This document shows, piece after piece, positions 7,224 to 14,652 of a stretch of 39,104 bases of DNA. Where the stretch lies: assembly GCA_022828135.1 (NCBI GenBank), contig JAJEJB010000009.1:1-39104 (forward strand). Direction: 5' to 3'. Source of the stretch: Acidimicrobiia bacterium. GTDB taxonomy: Bacteria > Actinomycetota > Acidimicrobiia > Acidimicrobiales > Aldehydirespiratoraceae. The position numbers and the translations under genes were made by a program. Position 1 is the first letter of the stretch; each line of letters begins with the position of its first letter. Below the pieces are notes generated by a model. That model saw nothing but the letters and a program-made list of their open reading frames with translations. It did not search any database and was not told where the DNA came from.

Positions 7224-8146
7224 TCCTCGAAGGGTTCAGGGCCCGCGAGGCGCTCGACGCCGAGCGGGTTCGCACCACGCCCCGCGGCCACTACGAGGGC
7301 CAGCCCGGCTTCAGGTTGCTGAGTCCCACCACTGGAACCCTCGACACCGCCGAGGTGGCCGAGCAGGCCTCCGTCGACCCCGACCAGACTCTCGCCCTGC
7401 TGGCCGACATGGCGGCCGCTGCCGACCGCAGGATGGCGGCGCTGGCGGCGCGGCTGGCGGGACGTCTCGCGCTCGACCTGGCTCGAGCGGGGGCGTCGTC
7501 GGCGGGCGGGGTGGGCCGCCTCGAGCCTGGACGGGCCGATCTCTGCAGCGGCGACATTGACGTCGACCGCAGCCTCGACGGTCTGCTGGAGGCCAGAGCG
7601 GCGGGCCGTCCGGCGGCGTTGGACGAGTTGTGGGTGCAGCGCTGGCAGCGTCCCGCCACCGCGATCACTCTCGTTGTGGACCGGTCGGGGTCGATGGGCG
7701 GCCCCAGGCTGGCTGCCGCCGCGGTGGCCGCCGCGGCCTGCGCCCTGCGAGCGCCCCAGCAGTGGTCGGCGCTGGCTTTCGGCGACCAGGTCGTGGCCAT
7801 CAAGTCGGCCGACCGTGACCGCCCGGCGCCCGCAGTGGTGGATGACGTGCTGCGGCTGCGCGGCTACGGAACCACCGACCTCGCGGCCGCGCTCGACGCG
7901 GCCCGGGCCCAGCTGGAGCGGTGCACGGCCCGGCGCCGCGTCGCGGTGCTGCTCTCGGACTGCCGGGCCACCACGGGGGGTGATCCGTTGGCTGCGGCCC
8001 GCCGCCTCGACGAGCTGTGCGTGATCGCGCCCGCAGGCGACGCGGCCGACGCCGAGTCCTTCGCAGCCGCCGCCGGCGCCCGGTTCGCGGCCATAGCAGG
8101 CCCCCGCTCGATCCCCGACGCAGTCACAACCGTCCTACAGGGCTGA
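7109..8146 (+). CDS. VWA-domain protein paired with MoxR; start codon unclear
   Basis: The frame encodes a VWA protein with a full MIDAS site: Asp191-x-Ser193-x-Ser195 (VVDRSGSMGG), Thr in RGYGTTDLA, and Asp in VLLSDCRATT (numbered from the GTG at 7109). Sensible protein begins by about LVLEGFRAREALDAE (7220 onward). Between the GTG at 7109, which overlaps moxR by 115 bases and has only a weak ribosome site, and a TTG at 7316 there is no ATG, GTG or TTG in frame. Either the 7109 GTG is used, or expression comes from a -1 shift out of moxR near 7178-7184, or a base was lost in sequencing. MoxR/VWA pairs normally form one complex, so loss of expression seems unlikely. It ends 134 bases before the convergent livF stop. 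Confidence 0.8.
   Translation: MGGGARGRAAQRRPAARVLGAFDGKSAGPRRGDRHRGLVLEGFRAREALDAERVRTTPRGHYEGQPGFRLLSPTTGTLDTAEVAEQASVDPDQTLALLADMAAAADRRMAALAARLAGRLALDLARAGASSAGGVGRLEPGRADLCSGDIDVDRSLDGLLEARAAGRPAALDELWVQRWQRPATAITLVVDRSGSMGGPRLAAAAVAAAACALRAPQQWSALAFGDQVVAIKSADRDRPAPAVVDDVLRLRGYGTTDLAAALDAARAQLERCTARRRVAVLLSDCRATTGGDPLAAARRLDELCVIAPAGDAADAESFAAAAGARFAAIAGPRSIPDAVTTVLQG
7180..7213 (-). terminator. Strong hairpin with minus-strand T5 inside the moxR/VWA junction
   Basis: GTGCCGG at 7185-7191 pairs with CCGGCAC at 7207-7213, with an inner CCCC/GGGG stem. Five A at 7180-7184 precede it, so on the minus strand it reads as a hairpin followed by TTTTT, the same form as the terminator at 134-175. 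No minus-strand gene ends nearby; the closest upstream minus-strand gene is livF, which ends at 8280. It could end a long livF 3' transcript antisense to the VWA gene, or act on the plus strand as a stimulator of frameshifting. Confidence 0.6.
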
Positions 8147-8153
8147 CCCGCCC

Positions 8154-8206
8154 AGGAATTGGCAGCGGTGAGCGCCGTTTTAGGACCTCTGGGCTGCCAG
8201 TTCGGG
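8154..8206. repeat. Intergenic 53-base repeat, copy 1
   Basis: First of two direct copies in the 133-base gap between the convergent VWA and livF genes. It begins AGGAATTGGCAGCGGTGAG and ends GGGCTGCCAGTTCGGG. It differs from copy 2 at only about four positions. TGGCAGC and GCTGCCA inside it form a 7-bp inverted repeat around a long loop, so each copy could fold as a stem-loop. Confidence 0.85.
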
Positions 8207-8225
8207 CGGCGCTGAGGCCAGAATC

Positions 8226-8278
8226 AGGAATTGGCAGCGGTGAGTGCCGTTTTCGGGCCTCTGGGCTGCCAGTTCGGG
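8226..8278. repeat. Intergenic 53-base repeat, copy 2
   Basis: Second copy of the repeat at 8154-8206, 72 bases downstream and ending one base before the livF stop codon. The TGGCAGC/GCTGCCA arms are fully kept while the loop has most of the changes, which suggests the stem matters. The pair may act as a bidirectional transcription end or belong to a dispersed small repeat family. Confidence 0.85.
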
Positions 8279-8279
8279 T

Positions 8280-9023
8280 TCAGCGGGCTCCGAGGAAGGC
8301 TCGCCGCACCTCCGGGTCGGCCAGCAGATCGTCGGCAGGCCGGTGGTGGGTGATTAGGCCGTGCTCGATCACGTAGCCGCGGTGGCTTGTTTCCAGGCCT
8401 TGGCGGGCGTTCTGCTCGATCATCAGGACGGTCAAGGAGATCTCGCGGTTGAGCCGCCGGACTGTCTCGAACACCTCGGCGGTCACGATGGGGGACAACC
8501 CGGCCGACGGCTCGTCCATCAGCACCAGACGCGGCTCCCACATGAGAGCGCGGCCGATCTCCAGCATCCGCTGCTCGCCGCCCGACATCGTCCCGGCCGC
8601 CTGGCGGGCCCGAGCGCCCAGCCTCGGGAACAGATCGCACACGAAGCCGATGCGTTCCCGGACTCGGGCCTTGTCGGTGCAGCGGTACATGCCCAGTTCG
8701 AGGTTCTCGTAGACGGTCATCTGGGCGAACGAGCTGCGGAGCTGGGGCACGATGGCGATCCCGGCCGTGGCCAGGGCGTCGGACGGGTTGATGTTGGTGA
8801 TGTCGGCACCGTCGCAGAGCACCTGCCCGGCCCGCACCGGCACGAGGCCGTAGACCGCCTTGAACACCGTCGACTTGCCGGCGCCGTTGGGCCCGATCAC
8901 GCACACGATCTCGCCGGAGTGCACCTCGAGATCGATGCCGCGGATGATGTCGTGGCCCGGCACGTAGCCGGCGGCCATGGACCGCACGTCCAGCAGAGGC
9001 TTGCCGGGCGGTGCGCCGTTCAT
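8280..9023 (-). CDS. livF: Branched-chain-type ABC transporter ATPase LivF
   Basis: A 247-residue ABC ATPase of the HAAT (Liv) family. Walker A is GPNGAGKS at residues 44-51. The Q-loop region reads AIVPQLRSSFAQMTVYENLELG, the signature is SGGEQRMLEIGRAL, and Walker B is RLVLMDEPS followed by AGLSPIV. The shorter C-terminus and the 'MTVYENLELG' region are typical of LivF rather than LivG. Its ATG overlaps the livG stop by four bases (ATGA). It is the last gene of the operon running from 13004 to 8280. It should power uptake of branched-chain amino acids or a related amide or carboxylate; Liv systems in catabolic clusters often carry aromatic acids or short amides. Confidence 0.93.
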   Translation of the reverse strand: MNGAPPGKPLLDVRSMAAGYVPGHDIIRGIDLEVHSGEIVCVIGPNGAGKSTVFKAVYGLVPVRAGQVLCDGADITNINPSDALATAGIAIVPQLRSSFAQMTVYENLELGMYRCTDKARVRERIGFVCDLFPRLGARARQAAGTMSGGEQRMLEIGRALMWEPRLVLMDEPSAGLSPIVTAEVFETVRRLNREISLTVLMIEQNARQGLETSHRGYVIEHGLITHHRPADDLLADPEVRRAFLGAR

Positions 9024-9814
9024 GGTCCGGCCCCGGTCCCGTTGGCGCCGGCGTTGGTCTGGTGGGCGCGACCGGCCGCACCGAAGTAGGCCTCGATCAC
9101 CGCGGGATCGTCCATGATCTGGCTCGGCGTCCCCTCGGCCAGCTTGCTGCCGGCGTCGAGCACCACCACTCGCTCGCAGAGGTCGGCGACGAACTGCACG
9201 TTGTGCTCGACCAGCAGGAAGGCCACTCCCTGCTCGGAGTTCACCGCTCGCAGCCGGTCTTTGATGTCCTCGACGAGGCTCGGGTTCACGCCGGCGGTGG
9301 CCTCGTCGAGCAGGACCAGCCTCGGATCGCTCATGAGCGCCATGCCGATCTCCAGCAGCCGGCGCTGGCCGCCCGACAGGGTGCCCGCCGGCTCGTCGCG
9401 CATCGGGCCGAGCATCAGGAACTCCAGCAGGTCCCCTGCCTTGCGCCGGGTGGCTGCGCCGGCAGGCCGGAAGAGGTCACGCAAGCCGACCTCGGCCCAC
9501 TGCGTGCTGAGTTCCATGTTCTCAGCCACGGTGAGATCGCGGTAGACGCGTATCAGCTGGAAGGTGCGAGCCATGCCCAGCCGGGCGACTTGGTGCGGGC
9601 GGCGCCGGGTGATGTCGACCCCGTCGAAGCTGACCGAGCCGCCGTCGATGCTCTGGATCCCGCTGAGGCAGTCGAACAGCGTGGTCTTGCCGCTGCCGTT
9701 GGGGCCGATGAGTCCGACCATCTCGCCCGGTGCGACCTCGATGTCGACCCCGTCGACCGCGGTCAGCCCACCGAAGCGCTTGACGACGCCGGCCGCTTCG
9801 AGCAGCGCGGTCAC
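9020..9814 (-). CDS. livG: Branched-chain-type ABC transporter ATPase LivG
   Basis: A 264-residue ABC ATPase. Walker A is GPNGSGKTT at residues 37-45, followed by the LivG-type GMARTFQLIRVYRDLTVAENM segment. The signature is LSGGQRRLLEIGMAL, Walker B is RLVLLDEATAGVNP, and the H-loop is LLVEHNVQF. The start is the GTG at 9814, which overlaps the livM stop (GTGA); the frame is open far upstream only because it runs antisense-free through livM in another frame. The C-terminal 20 residues are Gly/Ala-rich and variable. Confidence 0.93.
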   Translation of the reverse strand: MTALLEAAGVVKRFGGLTAVDGVDIEVAPGEMVGLIGPNGSGKTTLFDCLSGIQSIDGGSVSFDGVDITRRRPHQVARLGMARTFQLIRVYRDLTVAENMELSTQWAEVGLRDLFRPAGAATRRKAGDLLEFLMLGPMRDEPAGTLSGGQRRLLEIGMALMSDPRLVLLDEATAGVNPSLVEDIKDRLRAVNSEQGVAFLLVEHNVQFVADLCERVVVLDAGSKLAEGTPSQIMDDPAVIEAYFGAAGRAHQTNAGANGTGAGP

Positions 9815-10842
9815 GGCGCGGTCACCTCCTCGGACCGGTCGTCGGCATGTCGGCGCCGCAGGCGCCAGAGGTGGCGAGCCGACACGCCCCGGCGATCGAA
9901 TGTGCCGACGATCCCGCGGGGCATCAGCAGCACGATCAGGATGAGCAGCACGCCCTGCGCGACCAGGTGGTAGTCGAGCAGGTTGGCCCACAGCACCTCG
10001 CGCAGCCAGTAGAGCCCCACCGAGCCCACCACCGGCCCCGCCACCGTCCCCAGCCCTCCGAGCAGGGTGCCCATGATGGCGTCGATGGTCCGCACCTCCG
10101 TGAAGGCGATGTCCGGGTCGACGAACGTGTTCTGGTACGCCCAGAGTCCCCCGAAGAGCCCGGTGGAGGCACCCGCGAGGCTGAAGACGGCCACCTTGAG
10201 GCGGGTGGTCGAGATTCCCCGCATCTGGGCGCCCAGTTCGTCCTCGCGAATGGCCACCAGCGCGGCGCCGAAGCGGGTGCGGCGCAGCCACCAGACCAGC
10301 ACCACCAGCCCTACCACCAACGCCAATTCGACGTAATAGAACAGTTGCCGGTTCAGGTAGGGCGGCAGGGTCAGGCCGACGCCCCCGCCGGTCAGGCCGC
10401 CCCACGTGCGCACGATCTCGCGCACGGCCACGAACGTGCCCAGCATGGCGATGGAGAAGTAGGGCCCCTTCAGTCGCATGGTGACCCGGCCGATCAAACC
10501 GGCGAGCACGCCCGCCACGACCGCCCCGACAACAATGGCGGGTACGGGCGGCCAGCCGATGCTCAGGCTGTTGGCCTGCAGCGACATCAGAATGGCGGTC
10601 ACGTAAGCTCCGAGGCCGAACCACACTGCGTGGCCGAAGTCGACGTAGCCGGTGAAGCCCCCGGTCAGGTTCCAGTTGATGGCTACGGCCACGCTGGTGA
10701 GCATCAGCGTCATGGTGAACAGGGTCGAGTCGCTGGCACCCAGCAGAGGCAGCACGACCAGCCAGACCAGCGCGACCGCCACCACCGCCCGGATCGCGAC
10801 CTGCCCGGGGCCACTGGCGAGCGCCTGCTTCAGAGCGTTCAT
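9811..10842 (-). CDS. livM: Branched-chain-type ABC transporter permease LivM
   Basis: A 343-residue inner-membrane permease (BPD_transp_2 family) with about eight to ten hydrophobic segments. It has the conserved LivM stretch INWNLTGGFTGYVDFGHAVWFGLGAY near residue 55, and the cytoplasmic coupling motif RRTRFGAALVAIREDELGAQMRGI. The C-terminus after the last membrane segment is Arg-rich (RGVSARHLWRLRRRHADDRSEE). The ATG at 10842 overlaps the stop of the upstream fusion gene, and its own stop overlaps livG, so the whole transporter is translationally coupled. It pairs with the LivH half of the fusion protein. Confidence 0.92.
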   Translation of the reverse strand: MNALKQALASGPGQVAIRAVVAVALVWLVVLPLLGASDSTLFTMTLMLTSVAVAINWNLTGGFTGYVDFGHAVWFGLGAYVTAILMSLQANSLSIGWPPVPAIVVGAVVAGVLAGLIGRVTMRLKGPYFSIAMLGTFVAVREIVRTWGGLTGGGVGLTLPPYLNRQLFYYVELALVVGLVVLVWWLRRTRFGAALVAIREDELGAQMRGISTTRLKVAVFSLAGASTGLFGGLWAYQNTFVDPDIAFTEVRTIDAIMGTLLGGLGTVAGPVVGSVGLYWLREVLWANLLDYHLVAQGVLLILIVLLMPRGIVGTFDRRGVSARHLWRLRRRHADDRSEEVTAP

Positions 10843-13004
10843 GCTGCCGTCGCGTCCACTGGGCGCAGCCCGCCGAAGAGGCCCTGGGGCCGCAGCACCA
10901 GCGCGGCCACGAGAATGACGAACGAGGCCACCACGGCCAGGTTGGTGCCCACGCCCTCCACGTAGATCGCCAGTCCCGCCTCGACGAGGCCCAGCACCAT
11001 CGCCCCGCCCAGCGCTCCCCGTATCGACCCGAGGCCGGCCATGGCCGTGATGGCGAAGGCCTTCAACGTCAGCGGGGGTCCTTGGAAGGGCTGGACGGCC
11101 AGCACCGGGCTGACCAGCGCACCCGCCGCGCCGGTGATGCCGATGCAGAGCGCGAAGACGATCACGTACACCTTGGAGACGTCGATGCCCACGATCCGAG
11201 CCGCCTCCCGGTTCTGGGCCGCGGCCCGTATTCCCTTCCCCAGCCGGGTGCGGGACAGCAGGACGCTCAGGCCGCCGAGCACGCCCAGCGCGACAATCAG
11301 GATCCAGAACTTCGTGACGGGCACGGTCAGGGAGTCCGTGACCCGCCAACTGCCGTCGAGCGCGGTGTCGGCCCGGCGGAAGTCGGCCGAGAAGATCAGC
11401 TTCATGGCGTTCTGAAGGATGATGGCCAAACCGAACATCACCAGGAGCGACACCAGATGGGGGCGGTCGATGACGCGGTCCACCAGCAGTCGCTGGACGC
11501 CGTACCCGAACGCCATCATCACGAGGAACACCGCGGGCACCGACAGGAACGGGTCGATCCCCCACAGGTCGTTGGCCAGCCACGCCAGGTAGGCGCCCAC
11601 CATCACGAACTCGCCGTGGGCGAAGTTGATGACGCCCATCACCCCCCAGATCACCGAGAAGCCCAGCACCAGCACCGCGTACATGCCGCCCAGGGCGATG
11701 CCGTTGACGAGGGCCTGGGGGAGCTGGCCCAAGCCCGACGATGAGCGTCCCGACCCGGTGCCTGACCCCAGGGGGTACGCGAGCTGGGCCACCGCCGCGT
11801 CATCGGGGGCCACCACCACGATGTCGCCGTCGAGCACCTGGATCATGCCCATCGGTTTGCTCACGTTGACGCCGCGCTCGTCGAAGCTGACCGGACCGTA
11901 GAACGTGTCCGCCGACAACTCCCGCAGCGCGGTCCGCACCGCGTCGGTGTCGGTCGATCCGGCGGCCTCGATGGCCAGGTGCAGGGCCAGCGCGGCGGCG
12001 GTGGCGCTGGCTGCCTGGTACACGGGCGGCTCGCCCCAGAGGCTCTCGTAGTAGCCGGCGTAGTCGGCGGCGCTGCCGAAGTAGAGACCCCGGTAGGCCA
12101 TGGACGGCTCCCACTGGGTGGGTCCGAGCACGCCGTCGACGTCGCGGCCCAACTCCTCCACGAGCTTGGGGTTGGAGGGACCGACTGTGATCAGCATGCC
12201 GCCGGGCTCGAAGCCGAGTTCCTTGGCCGAGTTCACGAACAGGACCGCGTCGTTGTAGTGGCCTCCCCCTACGAACAGATCGGGATCCAGGTCGCGGAAC
12301 TTCGTCATGATGGCCGACACGTCCTGGATGTCCTTGGGGTAGGTCTCGACCGCCAGCACCTCGACGCCGTTGGCCTCCAGGTGGCGCGCCGCGCCACCCG
12401 CCACCGCGGTGGCGAACGAGGTGTCCTCGTGGGCGATCACCGCGGTCCGGGCCCCGCGGGCGGCGAGGGCCTCGATGCCGGAGCGGGTGTAGTCGCTGGC
12501 GATGGTGGCCACCAGGAACAGGTTCTGGAACCCCCGCTCGAACATGGTGTCGGAGGTGCCGTTGCCCTCAACCATCAACACGTTGTTGGCCTCCGCGATG
12601 GCGCTGGTGCCGGTGGTGAGGCCGCTCGAGTAGGGGCCCAGCAGGAAGTCGACCCGGTCGTCGTCGATCAGGCGCTGAGTGAGATTGCCGGCGGTGTCGG
12701 CGTCGGATTCGTCGTCGTAGTACACGATCTCGGCCCGGTAGCGCTGATCGCCGAGGCGGATGCCGCCGTAGACCTCGTTCACCCAGGTCAGCCAGGTGTC
12801 GTAGCCCTGCCGTGAGTCCTTGCCCTCGACGGAGTACTTGCCGGTCTCGCTCAGCGCCGCCCCCAGCCGGATGGTTCCGGCGAACTCGCCCGGGGCTGTC
12901 GATGGCGAGTCAGCCGACTCATCGGTTCCGCTGCTGCAAGCCGCCACCATCGTTAGTAGGGCGACCAGAGCGATCCCCAATATGAACACTGTTCGTCGCA
13001 TCAC
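10839..13004 (-). CDS. Lipoprotein solute-binding protein fused to LivH permease
   Basis: A single 721-residue frame joins two proteins that are normally separate. Residues 1-23 are a lipoprotein signal with lipobox LTMVAAC (Cys23). Residues about 40-405 are a periplasmic binding protein of the LivK/amide type (TIRLGAALSETGKYSVEGK, VDFLLGPYSSGLTTG, AVIAHEDTSFA). A Gly/Ser linker (GSGTGSGRSSSGLGQ) leads to residues about 425-721, a complete LivH permease (ALVNGIALGGMYAVLVLGF, GVMGVINFAHGEF, RTRLGKGIRAAAQNREAARIVGI). Start is GTG at 13004 or the next codon, ATG at 13001. A TTG at 11732 in the linker could start a free LivH, but no ribosome site precedes it. First gene of the liv operon, divergent from the acyl-CoA synthetase with an 86-base gap. 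Confidence 0.9.
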   Translation of the reverse strand: MMRRTVFILGIALVALLTMVAACSSGTDESADSPSTAPGEFAGTIRLGAALSETGKYSVEGKDSRQGYDTWLTWVNEVYGGIRLGDQRYRAEIVYYDDESDADTAGNLTQRLIDDDRVDFLLGPYSSGLTTGTSAIAEANNVLMVEGNGTSDTMFERGFQNLFLVATIASDYTRSGIEALAARGARTAVIAHEDTSFATAVAGGAARHLEANGVEVLAVETYPKDIQDVSAIMTKFRDLDPDLFVGGGHYNDAVLFVNSAKELGFEPGGMLITVGPSNPKLVEELGRDVDGVLGPTQWEPSMAYRGLYFGSAADYAGYYESLWGEPPVYQAASATAAALALHLAIEAAGSTDTDAVRTALRELSADTFYGPVSFDERGVNVSKPMGMIQVLDGDIVVVAPDDAAVAQLAYPLGSGTGSGRSSSGLGQLPQALVNGIALGGMYAVLVLGFSVIWGVMGVINFAHGEFVMVGAYLAWLANDLWGIDPFLSVPAVFLVMMAFGYGVQRLLVDRVIDRPHLVSLLVMFGLAIILQNAMKLIFSADFRRADTALDGSWRVTDSLTVPVTKFWILIVALGVLGGLSVLLSRTRLGKGIRAAAQNREAARIVGIDVSKVYVIVFALCIGITGAAGALVSPVLAVQPFQGPPLTLKAFAITAMAGLGSIRGALGGAMVLGLVEAGLAIYVEGVGTNLAVVASFVILVAALVLRPQGLFGGLRPVDATAA

Positions 13005-13090
13005 CGAGACTCAGTCTGCTTGCTCGTGCCGACGGCGACTATCTCAAGTCCAGGGTGCGCAGTGGCTGCTGATCCTGCCATGATGACGCC

Positions 13091-14626
13091 ATGAAGGTTC
13101 CGCTCACAGTCCGCGACCACCTCGACCGGGCCCTGGCCGTGTACCCCGACCGGGTCGCCTTCGTCGACGAGCCCGACCAGCCCGCGCCCTCCATGGGCGA
13201 GGTCACCTTCGCGCGCATGGGCGAGCTGGTCGACGCCACTGGCGCAGGCCTCGACGCTCTCGGCGTGCCCATGGGAGGCCGGGTGGCCATGGTGTCGCAC
13301 AACGCCGGGCGCCTGCTCACCTGCTTCTGGGGCGTCAGCGGCAACGGGCGCATCTTCGTGCCCGTCAACTTCCGGCTCAGCCTCGACGAGGTGACCTACA
13401 TCGTGGACCACTGCGGCGCCGACGTCCTGCTCGTCGATCCCGAGCTGGCCGACACCTTGGGTCCCATTGAGTGCCGCCGCAAGTTCGTGCTCGGTGACGA
13501 GTCGGACCAGGCCCTGTTCCGGTTCGGCGCATCGCCGCAGCCCTGGGAGCCCGACGAGGACGAGACCGCGGTCATCAACTACACCTCGGGCACGACCGCC
13601 CGGCCCAAGGGCGTGGAGCAGACCCACCGGAGCCTGTGGATCAACTCGGCCGTGTTCGGCCTCCACACCTCGGTCACCGACCGCGACAACTACCTGCACA
13701 CCCTGCCCATGTTCCACTGCAACGGCTGGGGGATGCCCTACGTGCTGGTCGGCATGGGGGCCAAGCAGGTGGTGCTGCGCAAGGTGGACGGGGCCGAGAT
13801 CCTGCGCCGGGTCGACGCCCACGGCATCACCCTGCTGTGCGGCGCGCCCGCGGTGGTGGCCGCCATCCTCGACGCGGCCGCCACCTGGGACGGCCCCATC
13901 CCGGGCGCGGGGCGCACCCGCATGGTGGTGGCCGGCGCACCCCCACCGACCCGCACCATCGAGCGGGTGGAGACCGACTTGGGCTGGGAGTTCATCCAGC
14001 TCTACGGCCTCACCGAGACCGCCCCCGTGCTGACCATCAACCGCAGCCGCGACGAGTGGGACGACCTCTCGCCCGCGGATCGGGCTCGCAAGCTGTCGCG
14101 CCAGGGTGTGCCCGCGCTGGGAGTGCGCATGCAGGTGAGCGACTCCGGCGAGTTCCTGGCCCGCTGCAACCATGTGCTGGAGGGCTACTGGGAGCAGCCC
14201 GACGCCACCGCCGAGGCCATACGCGACGGCTGGTTCCACACCGGCGACGGCGGGTACCTCGACGACGACGGCCATTACATGATCACCGACCGCAAGAAGG
14301 ACGTGATCATCTCCGGGGGCGAGAACGTGTCGTCCATCGAGGTGGAGGACGCCCTGTTCTCGCATCCCGCTGTGGCCGAGGTGGCCGTGATCGGCGTGCC
14401 CCACGAGAAATGGGGTGAGACGGTGAAGGCTTTGGTGGTGCTGGCTCCAGGAGCAACCGCCACGCCCGAGGAGTTGATCGCCCACTGCCGGGAGCGGATC
14501 GCCCACTACAAGTGCCCCACTTCAGTGGAGATGCGCGATGAACTGGCCCGCACCGCCACCGGCAAGCTCCAGAAGTTCAAGCTGCGGGCCCCCTACTGGG
14601 AGGGCATGTCCAAGTCGGTGAATTAG
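13091..14626 (+). CDS. Acyl-CoA synthetase (AMP-forming, FadD-like)
   Basis: A 511-residue member of the ANL adenylating superfamily, which activates a carboxylic acid via an acyl-AMP and joins it to CoA. The phosphate-binding loop YTSGTTARPKGV is at residues 164-175. Further motifs are LYGLTETAP, GWFHTGDGGYLD and the hinge region DRKKDVIISGGENVSS. The catalytic lysine is Lys492 in TATGKLQKF. The order LPMFHCNGWGMPY is typical of medium- or long-chain and aryl-acid activating members; chain length cannot be told. The ATG at 13091 has no clear ribosome site, so it may be leaderless or weakly initiated. It lies divergent from the liv operon, which could import its substrate, and 26 bases before the hydrolase gene. 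Confidence 0.9.
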   Translation: MKVPLTVRDHLDRALAVYPDRVAFVDEPDQPAPSMGEVTFARMGELVDATGAGLDALGVPMGGRVAMVSHNAGRLLTCFWGVSGNGRIFVPVNFRLSLDEVTYIVDHCGADVLLVDPELADTLGPIECRRKFVLGDESDQALFRFGASPQPWEPDEDETAVINYTSGTTARPKGVEQTHRSLWINSAVFGLHTSVTDRDNYLHTLPMFHCNGWGMPYVLVGMGAKQVVLRKVDGAEILRRVDAHGITLLCGAPAVVAAILDAAATWDGPIPGAGRTRMVVAGAPPPTRTIERVETDLGWEFIQLYGLTETAPVLTINRSRDEWDDLSPADRARKLSRQGVPALGVRMQVSDSGEFLARCNHVLEGYWEQPDATAEAIRDGWFHTGDGGYLDDDGHYMITDRKKDVIISGGENVSSIEVEDALFSHPAVAEVAVIGVPHEKWGETVKALVVLAPGATATPEELIAHCRERIAHYKCPTSVEMRDELARTATGKLQKFKLRAPYWEGMSKSVN

Positions 14627-14652
14627 CCGCCGCTCTCTCCTAGCCTCCAACG

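Noticed and set aside
8154..8278. Repeats as a CRISPR array
   Set aside because: Only two copies with a 19-base gap, no cas genes, and the repeats are too long.
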